Source of the DNA: Antedon mediterranea
Taxonomy: Eukaryota > Echinodermata > Crinoidea > Comatulida > Antedonidae
Length of the DNA stretch: 64,000 nucleotides
Assembly (NCBI RefSeq): GCF_964355755.1
Contig: NC_092677.1
Coordinates: forward strand, 20,680,101-20,744,100
Direction: 5' to 3'
Shown here piece after piece: positions 9,239 to 22,200 of this stretch (within the stretch, counting starts at the first letter, position 1; each line of letters begins with the position of its first letter). A program made the position numbers and the translations under genes. The notes under the pieces were generated by a model that worked only from the letters and a program-made list of their open reading frames with translations, had not been told where the DNA came from and did not search any database.

Positions 9239-11724
9239 CCATTTTGTGCATTCCGACAAAACTTTTTCACACAAAACATCAAAGTGTACAGAATAGCTTT
9301 AAATCGCATTTGGAGACGTTTTAGACCATTTTGTAGTTTTCGAAAAAACTTGTTAACATAAAAACACAAAAGAGCTTCAAATCGCATTTGGAGACGTTTT
9401 AGACCCTTTTGTGCATTTCGATGAAACTTGGTTACACAAAAACATCGAAGTGCTTAAAATCACATTAGAAACCGTTTTAGACCATTTTGAGCATTTCGTT
9501 AAAACTTTTCACACAAAAACATCAAAGTCCACAAAATAGCTTAATATGGTATTTAAAAACGTTTTAGAACATTTTGAGCATTTCAACAAAACTTTTTCTC
9601 ACAAAACATCAAAGTGTACAGAATAGCTTCAAATCGAATTTGGAGACGTTTTAGACCATTTTGTGCATTTCGATGAAACTTGGTTACACAAAAACATCAA
9701 AGTGCTTAAAATCACATTTTGAGCATTTCGTTAAAACTTTTCACACAAAAACATCAAAGAGTAAAAAATAGCTTAATATCGTATTTAAAAACGTTTTAGA
9801 CCATTTTGAGCATTTCGACAAAATTTTTTCACACAAAACATCAAAGTGTACAGAATAGCTTTAAATCGCATTTGGAGACGTTTTAGACCATTTTGTTAAT
9901 TTCGATGAAACAAAAACACAAAAACATCAAATTGCACAAAATGGCTTAATATGATATGGGAAAACGTTTTAGACCATTTTGAACATTTCGTTAAAAGTTT
10001 TCACACAAAAACATCAAAGTCCACAAAATAGCTTAACATCGTATTTAAAAACGTTTTAGACCATTTTGAGCATTTCGAAAAAACTTTTTCACACAAAACA
10101 TCAAAGTTTACAAAATAGCTTCAAATCGCATTTGGAGACGTTTTAGACCATTTTGTGATTTTCGAAAAAACTTGTTAACATAAAAACACCAAAGTGCTCA
10201 GAAAAGCTTCAAATCGCATTTGGAGACGTTTTAAACCATTTTGTTCATTTCGATGAAACTTGGTTACACAAAAACATCAAAGAGCACAAAAGTATTTAAA
10301 AACGTTTTAGACCATTTTGAGCATTCCGACAAAACTTTTTCACACAAAACATCAAAGTGTACAGAATAGCTTTAAATCGCATTTGGAGACGTTTTAACCC
10401 ATTTTGAGCATTTCGATAAAATTTTACAAACAAAAACATCAAAGTGCACAAAATAGCTTAATATGGTATTTAAAAACGTTTTAGACCATTTTGAGCATTT
10501 CAACAAAACTTTTTCTCACAAAACATCAAAGTGTACAGAATAGCTTCAAATCGTATTTGGAGACGTTTTAGACCATTTTGTGCATTTCGATGAAACTTGG
10601 TTACACAAAAACATCAAAGTGCTTAAAATCACATTTTGAGCATTTCGTTAAAACTTTTCACACAAAAACATCAAAGTCCACAAAATAGCTTAATATCGTA
10701 TTTAAAAACGTTTTAGACCATTTTGAGCATTTCGAAAAAACTTTTCCACACAAAACTTCAAAGTTTACAAAATAGCTTCAAATCGCATTTGGAGACGTTT
10801 TAGACCATTTTGTGATTTTCGTAAAAACTTGTTAACATAAAAACACCAAAGTGCTTAGAAAAGCTTCAAATCGCATTTGGAGACGTTTTAGACCATTTTG
10901 TGCATTTCGATGAAACTTGGTTACACAAAAACATCAAAGTGCTTAAAATCACATTTTGAACATTTCGTTAAAAGTTTTCACACAAAAACATCAAAGAGTA
11001 AAAAATAGCTTAATATCGTATTTAAAAACGTTTTAGACCATTTTGAGCATTTCGAAAAAACTTTTCCACACAAAACATCAAAGTTTACAAAATAGCTTCA
11101 AATCGCATTTGGAGACGTTTTAGACCATTTTGTGATTTTCGAAAAAACTTGTTAACATAAAAACACCAAAGTGCTCAGAATACCTTCAAATCGCATTTGG
11201 AGACGTTTTAGACCATTTTGTTCATTTCGATGAAACAAAAACACAAAAACATCAAATTGCACAAAATGGCTTAATATGATATGGGAAAACGTTTTAGACC
11301 ATTTTGAACATTTCGTTAAAAGTTTTCACACAAAAACATCAAAGTCCACAAAATAGCTTAATATCGTATTTAAAAACGTTTTAGACCATTTTGAGCATTT
11401 CGAAAAAACTTTTCCACACAAAACATCAAAGTTTACAAAATAGCTTCAAATCGCTTTTGGAGACGTTTTAGACCATTTTGTGATTTTCGAAAAAACTTGT
11501 TAACATAAAAACACAAAAGTGCTCAGAATACTTTCAAATCGCATTTGGAGACGTTTTAGACCATTTTGTGATTTTCGAAAAAACTTGTTTACATAAAAAC
11601 ACCAAAGTGCTTAGAAAAGCTTCAAATCGCATTTGGAGACGTTTTAAACCATTTTGTTCATTTCGATGAAACTTGGTTACACAAAAACATCAAAGAGCAC
11701 AAAAGTATTTAAAAACGTTTTAGA
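9239..11724 (+). repeat. HOR-A copy 3
   Basis: Exactly 2,486 bp after copy 2. It shares copy 2's private variants near 10553, 10754 and 11452, so the copy 2/3 duplication is recent. Its start reads TGTGCATTCCGAC rather than TGAGCATTCCGTC, as at 2487 and 11725. Confidence 0.9.
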
Positions 11725-12032
11725 CCATTTTGTGCATTCCGACAAAACTTTTTCACACAAAACATCAAAGTGTACAGAATAGCTTTAAATCGCATTTGGA
11801 GACGTTTTAGACCATTTTGTAGTTTTCGAAAAAACTTGTTAACATAAAAACACCAAAGAGCTTCAAATCGCATTTGGAGACGTTTTAGACCCTTTTGTGC
11901 ATTTCGATGAAACTTGGTTACACAAAAACATCAAAGTGCTTAAAATCACATTAGAAACCGTTTTAGACCATTTTGAGCATTTCGTTAAAACTTTTCACAC
12001 AAAAACATCAAAGTCCACAAAATAGCTTAATA
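11725..12032 (+). repeat. HOR-A partial copy
   Basis: The same 300 bp as 2487-2790, including ACACCAAAGAGC. It leaves the HOR-A pattern at about 12032, where HOR-A has TTAATATGGTATTT and this copy has TTAATATCGTATTT. A similar short A segment followed by the same downstream sequence is found at 54001-54306. Confidence 0.8.
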
Positions 12033-13294
12033 TCGTATTTAAAAACGTTTTAGACCATTTTGAGCATTTCGAAAAAACTTTTTCACACAAAACATCAAAG
12101 TTTACAAAATAGCTTCAAATCGCATTTGGAGACGTTTTAGACCATTTTGTGATTTTCGAAAAAACTTGTTAACATAAAAACACCAAAGTGCTCAGAATAC
12201 CTTCAAATCGCATTTTGAGACGTTTTAGACCATTTTGTGATTTTCGAAAAAACAACATAAAAACACCAAAGTGCTCAGAATACCTTCAAATCGCATTTGG
12301 AGACGTTTTAGACCATTTTGTGATTTTCGAAAAAACTTGTTAACATAAAAACACCAAAGTGCTCAGAATACCTTCAAATCGTATTTTGAGACGTTTTAGA
12401 CAATTTTGTGATTTTCGAAAAAACTTGTTAACATAAAAACACCAAAGTGCTTAGAAAAGCTTCAAATCGCATTTGGAGACGTTTTAGACCATTTTGTGCA
12501 TTTCGATGAAACTTGGTTACACAAAAACATCAAAGTGTACAGAATAGCTTCAAATCGCATTAGAAACCGTTTTAGACCATTTTGAGCATTTCGAAAAAAC
12601 TTTTTCACACCAAACATCAAAGTGTACAAAATAGCTTCAAATCGCATTTGGAGACGTTTTAGACAATTTTGTGATTTTCGAAAAAACTTGTTTACATAAA
12701 AACACGAAAGTGCTAAGAATAGCTTCCAATCGCATTTGGAGACGTTTTAGACCCTTTTGTGCATTTCGATGAAACTTGGTTACACAAAAACATCAAAGTG
12801 CTTAAAATCACATTAGAAACCGTTTTAGACCATTTTGAGCATTTCGTTAAAATTTTTCACAGAAAAACATCAAAGAGCAAAAAATAGCTTAATATCGTAT
12901 TTAAAAACGTTTTAGACCATTTTGAGCATTTCGACAAAACTTTTTCACACAAAATATCAAAGTGTACAGAATAGCTTCAAATCGCATTTTGAGACGTTTT
13001 AACCCATTTTGAGCATTTCGATAAAATTTTACACACAAAAACATCAAAGTGCACAAAATAGCTTAATATGGTATTTAAAAACGTTTTAGACCATTTTGAG
13101 CAATTCAACAAAACTTTTTCTCACAAAACATCAAAGTGTACAGAATAGCTTCAAATCGCATTTGGAGACGTTTTAGACCATTTTCTGCATTTCGATGAAA
13201 CTTGGTTACACAAAAACATCAAAGTGCTTAAAATCACATTTTGAGCATTTCGTTAAAACTTTTCACACAAAAACATCAAAGTCCACAAAATAGC
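12029..13294 (+). repeat. Mixed satellite between HOR-A and block D
   Basis: Ordered units resembling 54304-55395. The offset is 42,276 up to about 12480 and 42,101 after about 12650, so the distal copy lacks 175 bp (two units). It holds a 5-bp-deleted unit at about 12254 and the ACACGAAAGTGCTAAGAATAGC marker near 12705, which is found elsewhere only at 54806 and 58141. No gene. Confidence 0.75.
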
Positions 13295-15624
13295 TTAATA
13301 TCGTATTTAAAAACGTTTTAGACCATTTTGAGCATTTCGAAAAAACTTTTCCACACCAAACATCAAAGTTTACAAAATAGCTTCAAATCGCATTTGGAGA
13401 CGTTTTAGACCATTTTGTGATTTTCGAAAAAACTTGTTAACATAAAAACACCAAAGTGCTCATAATACCTTCAAATCGCATTTGGAGACGTTTTAGACCC
13501 TTTTGTGCATTTCGATGAAACTTGGTTACACAAAAACATCAAAGTGCTTAAAATCACATTAGAAACCGTTTTAGACCATTTTGAGCATTTCGTTAAAATT
13601 TGTCACAGAAAAACATCAAAGAGCAAAAAATATCTTAATATCGTATTTAAAAACGTTTTAGACCATTTTGAGCATTTCGACAAAACTTTTTCACACAAAA
13701 CATCAAAGTGTACAAAATAGCTTCAAATCGCATTTGGAGACGTTTTAACCCATTTTGAGCATTTCGATAAAATTTTACACACAAAAACATCAAAGTGCAC
13801 AAAATAGCTTAATATGGTATTTAAAAACGTTTTAGACCATTTTGAGCATTTCAACAAAACTTTTTCTCACAAAACATCAAAGTGTACAGAATAGCTTCAA
13901 ATCGCATTTGGAGACGTTTTAGACTTTTTTGTGCATTTCGATGAAACTTGGTTACACAAAAACATCAAAGTGCTTAAAATCACATTTTGAGCATTTCGTT
14001 AAAACTTTTCACACAAAAACATCAAAGTTCACAAAATAGCTTAATATCGTATTTAAAAACGTTTTAGACCATTTTGAGCATTTCGAAAAAACTTTTCCAC
14101 ACAAAACATCAAAGTTTACAAAATAGCTTCAAATCGCATTTGGAGACGTTTTAGACCATTTTGTGATTTTCGAAAAAACTTGATAACATAAAAACACCAA
14201 AGTGCTCAGAATACCTTCAAATCGTGTTTTGAGACGTTTTAGACCATTTTGTAATTTTCGAAAAAACTTGTTAACATAAAAACACCAAAGTGCTCAGAAT
14301 ACCTTCACATCGCATTTTGAGACGTTTTAGACCATTTTGTGATTTTCGAAAAAACTTGTTAACATAAAAACACCAAAGTGCTTAGAAAAGCTTGAAATCG
14401 CATTTGGAGACGTTTTAGACCATTTTGTTCATTTCGATGAAACAAAAACACAAAAACATCAAATTGCACAAAATGGCTTAATATGATATGGGAAAACGTT
14501 TTAGACCATTTTGAACATTTCGTTAAAAGTTTTCACACAAAAACATCAAAGTCCACAAAATAGCTTAATATCGTATTTAAAAACGTTTTAGACCATTTTG
14601 AGAATTTCGAAAAAACTTTTTCACACAAAACATCAAAGTTTACAAAATAGCTTCAAATCGCATTTGGAGACGTTATAGACCATTTTGTGATTTTCGAAAA
14701 AACTTGTTAACATAAAAACACCAAAGTGCTCAGAATACCTTCAAATCGCATTTTGAGACGTTTTAGACCATTTTGTGATTTTCGAAACAACTTGTTAACA
14801 TAAAAACACCAAAGTGCTCAGAATCGTGTTTTGAGACGTTTTAGACCATTTTGTGATTTTCGAAAAAACTTGTTAACATAAAAACACCAAAGTGCTCAGA
14901 ATACCTTCAAATCGCATTTTGAGACGTTTTAGACCATTTTGTGATTTTCGAAAAAACTTGTTAACATAAAAACACCAAAGTGCTCAGAATACCTTCAAAT
15001 CGTGTTTTGAGACGTTTTAGACCATTTTGTGATTTTCGAAAAAACTTGTTAACATAAAAACACCAAAGTGCTCAGAATACCTTCAAATCGCATTTTGAGA
15101 CGTTTTAGACCATTTTGTGATTTTCGAAAAAACTTGTTAACATAAAAACACCAAAGTGCTCAGAATACCTTCAAATCGTGTTTTGAGACGTTTTAGACCA
15201 TTTTGTGATTTTCGAAAAAACTTGTTAACATAAAAACACCAAAGTGCTTAGAAAAGCTTCAAATCGCATTTGGAGACGTTTTAGACCATTTTGTTCATTT
15301 CGATGAAACTTGGTTACACAAAAACATCAAAGAGCACAAAAGATCTTAATATCGTATTTAAAAACGTTTTAGACCATTTTGAGCATTTCGAAAAAACTTT
15401 TTCACACAAAACATCAAAGTGTACAAAATAGCTTCAAATCGCATTTTGAGACGTTTTAGACAATTTTGTGATTTTCGAAAAAACTTGTTTACATAAAAAC
15501 ACCAAAGTGCTTAGAAAAGCTTCAAATCGCATTTGGAGACGTTTTAAACCATTTTGTTCATTTCGATGAAACTTGGTTACACAAAAACATCAAAGAGCAC
15601 AAAAGTATTTAAAAACGTTTTAGA
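13295..15624 (+). repeat. Block D copy 2
   Basis: Copy of 4191-6752 without the transposon and 232 bp shorter. The missing part lies after about 14410, where GTGCATTTCGATGAAACTTGG of copy 1 is skipped and the sequence goes straight to the TTCATTTCGATGAAACAAAAAC unit. It ends at the GCATTCCGTC anchor at 15625. Confidence 0.85.
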
Positions 15625-16590
15625 CCATTTTGAGCATTCCGTCAAAACTTTTTCACACAAAACATCAAAGTGTACAGAATAGCTTTAAATCGCATTTGGA
15701 GACGTTTTAGACCATTTTGTAGTTTTCGAAAAAACTTGTTAACATAAAAACACAAAAGAGCTTCAAATCGCATTTGGAGACGTTTTAGACCCTTTTGTGC
15801 ATTTCGATGAAACTTGGTTACACAAAAACATCAAAGTGCTTAAAATCACATTAGAAACCGTTTTAGACCATTTTGAGCATTTCGTTAAAACTTTTCACAC
15901 AAAAACATCAAAGTCCACAAAATAGCTTAATATGGTATTTAAAAACGTTTTAGAACATTTTGAGCATTTCAACAAAACTTTTTCTCACAAAACATCAAAG
16001 TGTACAGAATAGCTTCAAATCGCATTTGGAGACGTTTTAGACCATTTTGTGCATTTCGATGAAACTTGGTTACACAAAAACATCAAAGTGCTTAAAATCA
16101 CATTTTGAGCATTTCGTTAAAACTTTACACACAAAAACATCAAAGAGTAAAAAATAGCTTAATATCGTATTTAAAAACGTTTTAGACCATTTTGAGCATT
16201 TCGACAAAATTTTTTCACACAAAACATCAAAGTGTACAGAATAGCTTTAAATCGCATTTGGAGACGTTTTAGACCATTTTGTTAATTTCGATGAAACAAA
16301 AACACAAAAACATCAAATTGCACAAAATGGCTTAATATGATATGGGAAAACGTTTTAGACCATTTTGAACATTTCGTTAAAAGTTTTCACACAAAAACAT
16401 CAAAGTCCACAAAATAGCTTAATATCGTATTTAAAAACGTTTTAGACCATTTTGAGCATTTCGAAAAAACTTTTTCACACAAAACATCAAAGTTTACAAA
16501 ATAGCTTCAAATCGCATTTGGAGACGTTTTAGACCATTTTGTGATTTTCGAAAAAACTTGTTAACATAAAAACACCAAAGTGCTCAGAAT
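15625..16590 (+). repeat. HOR-A-like partial copy
   Basis: Starts with CCATTTTGAGCATTCCGTC and follows the HOR-A order (compare 1-930), with small changes such as CTTTACACACAAAAAC near 16125. It departs near 16590, where CAGAATACCTTC replaces CAGAAAAGCTTC. Confidence 0.75.
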
Positions 16591-19260
16591 ACCTTCAAAT
16601 CGCATTTGGAGACGTTTTAGACCATTTTGTGATTTTCGAAAAAACTTGTTAACATAAAAACACCAAAGTGCTCAGAATACCTTCAAATCGTGTTTTGAGA
16701 CGTTTTAGACCATTTTGTGATTTTCGAAAAAACTTGTTAACATAAAAACACCAAAGTGCTCAGAATACCTTCAAATCGCATTTGGAGACGTTTTAGACCA
16801 TTTTGTGATTTTCGTCAAAACTTGTTAACATAAAAACACCAAAGTGCTTAGAAAAGTTTCAAATCGCATTTGGAGACGTTTTAGACCATTTTGTTCATTT
16901 CGATGAAACTTGGTTACACAAAAACATCAAATTGCACAAAATGGCTTAATATGGTATGGGAAAACGTTTTAGACCATTTTGAACATTTCGAGAAAACTTT
17001 TTCACACAAAACTTCAAAGTGTACAGAATAGCTTCAAATCGCATTAGAAACCGTTTTAGACCATTTTGAGCATTTCGAAAAAACTTTTTCACACAAAACA
17101 TCAAAGTTTACAAAATAGCTTCAAATCACATTTGGAGACGTTTTAGACCATTTTGTGATTTTCAAAAAAACTTGTTAACATAAAAACACCCAAGTGCTCA
17201 GAATACCTTCAAATCGCATTTTGAGACGTTTTAGACCATTTTGTGATTTTCGGAAAAACTTGTTAACATAAAAACACCAAAGTGCTTAGAAAAGCTTCAA
17301 ATCGCATTTGGAGACGTTTTAGACCATTTTGTAATTTTCGAAAAAACTTGTTAACATAAAAACACCAAAGTGCTCAGAATACCTTCACATCGCATTTTGA
17401 GACGTTTTAGAGCATTTTGTGATTTTCGAAAAAACTTGTTAACATAAAAACACCAAAGTGCTTAGAAAAGCTTGAAATCGCATTTGGAGACGTTTTAGAC
17501 CATTTTGTGCATTTCGATGAAACTTGGTTACACAAAAACATCAAAGTGCTTAAAATCACATTTTGAGCATTTCGTTAAAACTTTTCACACAAAAACATCA
17601 AAGAGTAAAAAATAGCTTAATATCGTATTTAAAAACGTTTTAGACCATTTTGAGCATTTCGACAAAATTTTTTCACACAAAACATCAAAGTGTACAGAAT
17701 AGCTTTAAATCGCATTTGGAGACGTTTTAGACCATTTTGTTCATTTCGATGAAACAAAAACACAAAAACATCAAATTGCACAAAATGGCTTAATATGATA
17801 TGGGAAAACGTTTTAGACCATTTTGAACATATCGTTAAAAGTTTTCACACAAAAACATCAAAGTCCACAAAATAGCTTAATATCGTATTTAAAAACGTTT
17901 TAGACCATTTTGAGCATTTCGAAAAATTTTTTCACACAAAACATCAAAGTTTACAAAATAGCTTCAAATCGCATTTGAAGACGTTTTAGACCATTTTGTG
18001 ATTTTCGAAAAAACTTGTTAACATAAAAACACCAAAGTACTCAGAATACCTTCAAATCGCATTTTGAGACGTTTTAGACCATTTTGTGATTTTCGAAAAA
18101 ACAACATAAAAACACCAAAGTGCTCAGAATACCTTCAAATCGCATTTGGAGACGTTTTAGACCATTTTGTGATTTTCGAAAAAACTTGTTAACATAAAAA
18201 CACCAAAGTGCTCAGAATACCTTCAAATCGTATTTTGAGACGTTTTAGACAATTTTGTGATTTTCGAAAAAACTTGTTAACATAAAAACACCAAAGTGCT
18301 TAGAAAAGCTTCAAATCGCATTTGGAGACGTTTTAGACCATTTTGTGCATTTCGATGAAACTTGGTTACACAAAAACATCAAAGTGTACAGAATAGCTTC
18401 AAATCGCATTAGAAACCGTTTTAGACCATTTTAAGCATTTCGAAAAAACTTTTTCACACAAAACATCAAAGTGTACAAAATAGCTTCAAATCGCATTTGG
18501 AGACGTTTTAGACAATTTTGTGATTTTCGAAAAAACTTGTTTACATAAAAACACCAAAGTGCTTAGAAAAGCTTCAAATCGCATTTGGAGACGTTTTAAA
18601 CCATTTTGTTCATTTCGATGAAACTTGGTTACACAAAAACATCAAAGAGCACAAAAGTATTTAAAAACGTTTTAGACCATTTTGAGCATTCCGACAAAAC
18701 TTTTTCACACAAAACATCAAAGTGTACAGAATAGCTTTAAATCGCATTTGGAGACGTTTTAGACCATTTTGTAGTTTTCGAAAAAACTTGTTAACATAAA
18801 AACACAAAAGAGCTTCAAATCGCATTTGGAGACGTTTTAGACCCTTTTGTGCATTTCGATGAAACTTGGTTACACAAAAACATCAAAGTGCTTAAAATCA
18901 CATTAGAAACCGTTTTAGACCATTTTGAGCATTTCGTTAAAACTTTTCACACAAAAACATCAAAGTCCACAAAATAGCTTAATATCGTATTTAAAAACGT
19001 TTTAGACCATTTTGAGCATTTCGAAAAAACTTTTCCACACAAAACATCAAAGTTTACAAAATAGCTTCAAATCGCATTTGGAGACGTTTTAGACCATTTT
19101 GTGATTTTCGAAAAAACTTGTTAACATAAAAACACCAAAGTGCTCAGAATACCTTCAAATCGTATTTTGAGACGTTTTAGACAATTTTGTGATTTTCGAA
19201 AAAACTTGTTAACATAAAAACACCAAAGTGCTTAGAAAAGCTTCAAATCGCATTTGGAGA
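16591..19260 (+). repeat. Mixed satellite, no clear period
   Basis: Satellite units in an order I could not resolve into one higher-order period. The region includes a TTAATATGGTATGGG/CGAGAAAAC pair near 16945 that recurs near 38835, 39535 and 51955. The segment from about 18061 to 19100 is copied at 28571-29610 (offset 10,510), including the 5-bp-deleted unit near 18110. It also has an uninterrupted TTAA junction at 18979-18982 that resembles the transposon target. Nothing else seen. Confidence 0.7.
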
Positions 19261-22200
19261 CGTTTTAGACCATTTTGTGCATTTCGATGAAACTTGGTTA
19301 CACAAAAACATCAAAGTGCTTAAAATCACATTTTGAGCATTTCGTTAAAACTTTTCACACAAAAACATCAAAGAGCAAAAAATAGCTTAATATCGTATTT
19401 AAAAACGTTTTAGACCATTTTGAGCATTTCGACAAAACTTTTTCACACAAAACATCAAAGTGTACAAAATAGCTTCAAATCGCATTTGGAGACGTTTTAG
19501 ACAATTTTGTGATTTTCGAAAAAACTTGTTTACATAAAAACACCAAAGTGCTAAGAATAGCTTCCAATCGCATTTGGAGACGTTTTAGACCCTTTTGTGC
19601 ATTTCGATGAAACTTGGTTACACAAAAATATCAAAGTGCTTAAAATCACATTAGAAACCGTTTTAGAACATTTTGAGCATTTCGTTAAAATTTTTCACAG
19701 AAAAACATCAAAGAGCAAAAAATAGCTTAATATCGTATTTAAAAACGTTTTAGACCATTTTGAGCATTTCGACAAAACTTTTTCACACAAAACAACAAAG
19801 TGTACAGAATAGCTTAATATCGCATTTGGAGACGTTTTAACCCATTTTGAGCATTTCGATAAAATTTTACACACAAAAACATCAAAGTGCACAAAATAGC
19901 TTAATATGGTATTTAAAAACGTTTTAGACCATTTTGAGCATTTCAACAAAACTTTTTCTCACAAAACATCAAAGTGTACAGAATAGCTTCAAATCGCATT
20001 TGGAGACGTTTTAGACCATTTTGTGCATTTCGATGAAACTTGGTTACACAAAAACATCAAAGTGCTTAAAATCACATTTTGAGCATTTCGTTAAAACTTT
20101 TCACACAAAAACATCAAAGTCCACAAAATAGCTTAATATCGTATTTAAAAACGTTTTAGACCATTTTGAGCATTTCGAAAAAACTTTTCCACACAAAACA
20201 TCAAAGTTTACAAAATAGCTTCAAATCGCATTTGGAGACGTTTTAGACCATTTTGTGATTTTCGAAAAAATTTGTTAACATAAAAACACCAAAGTGCTCA
20301 GAATACCTTCAAATCGCATTTGGAGACGTTTTAGACCCTTTTGTGCATTTCGATGAAACTTGGTTACACAAAAACATCAAAGTGCTTAAAATCACATTAG
20401 AAACCGTTTTAGACCATTTTGAGCATTTCGTTAAAATTTTTCACAGAAAAACATCAAAGAGCAAAAAATAGCTTAATATCGTATTTAAAAACGTTTTAGA
20501 CCATTTTGAGCATTTCGACAAAACTTTTTCACACAAAACATCAAAGTGTACAGAATAGCTTCAAATCGCATTTGGAGACGTTTTAACCCATTTTGAGCAT
20601 TTCGATAAAATTTTACACACAAAAACATCAAAGTGCACAAAATAGCTTAATATGGTCTTTAAAAACGTTTTAGACCATTTTGAGCATTTCAACAAAACTT
20701 TTTCTCGCAAAACATCAAAGTGTACAGAATAGCTTCAAATCGCATTTGGAGACGTTTTAGACCATTTTGTGCATTTCGATGAAACTTGGTTACACAAAAA
20801 CATCAAAGTGCTTAAAATCACATTTTGAGCATTTCGTTAAAACTTTTCACACAAAAACATCAAAGTCCACAAAATAGCTTAATATCGTATTTAAAAACGT
20901 TTTAGACCATTTTGAGCATTTCGAAAAATTTTTTCACACAAAACATCAAAGTTTACAAAATAGCTTCAAATCGCATTTGGAGACGTTTTAGACCATTTTG
21001 TGATTTTCGAAAAAACTTGTTAACATAAAAACACCAAAGTACTCAGAATACCTTCAAATCGCATTTTGAGACGTTTTAGACCATTTTGTGATTTTCGAAA
21101 AAACTTGTTAACATAAAAACACCAAAGTGCTCAGAATACCTTCAAATCGTGTTTTGAGACGTTTTAGACCATTTTGTAATTTTCGAAAAAACTTGTTAAC
21201 ATAAAAACACCAAAGTGCTCAGAATACCTTCACATCGCATTTTGAGACGTTTTAGACCATTTTGTGATTTTCGAAAAAACTTGTTAACATAAAAACACCA
21301 AAGTGCTTAGAAAAGCTTGAAATCGCATTTGGAGACGTTTTAGACCATTTTGTGCATTTCGATGAAACTTGGTTACACAAAAACATCAAAGTGCTTAAAA
21401 TCACATTTTGAGCATTTCGTTAAAACTTTTCACACAAAAACATCAAAGAGTAATAAATAGCTTAATATCGTATTTAAAAACGTTTTAGACCATTTTGAGC
21501 ATTTCGACAAAATTTTTTCTCACAAAACATCAAAGTGCTTAAAATCACATTAGAAACCGTTTTAGAACATTTTGAGCATTTCGTTAAAATTTTTCACAGA
21601 AAAACATCAAAGAGCAAAAAATAGCTTAATATCGTATTTAAAAACGTTTTAGACCATTTTGAGCATTTCGACAAAACTTTTTCACACAAAACAACAAAGT
21701 GTACAGAATAGCTTCAAATCGCATTTGGAGACGTTTTAACCCATTTTGAGCATTTCGATAAAATTTTACACACAAAAACATCAAAGTGCACAAAATAGCT
21801 TAATATGGTATTTAAAAACGTTTTAGACCATTTTGAGCATTTCAACAAAACTTTTTCTCACAAAACATCAAAGTGTACAGAATAGCTTCAAATCGCATTT
21901 GGAGACGTTTTAGACCATTTTGTGCATTTCGATGAAACTTGGTTACACAAAAACATCAAAGTGCTTAAAATCACATTTTGAGCATTTCGTTAAAACTTTT
22001 CACACAAAAACATCAAAGTCCACAAAATAGCTTAATATCGTATTTAAAAACGTTTTAGACCATTTTGAGCATTTCGAAAAAACTTTTCCACACAAAACAT
22101 CAAAGTTTACAAAATAGCTTCAAATCGCATTTGGAGACGTTTTAGACCATTTTGTGATTTTCGAAAAAATTTGTTAACATAAAAACACCAAAGTGCTCAG

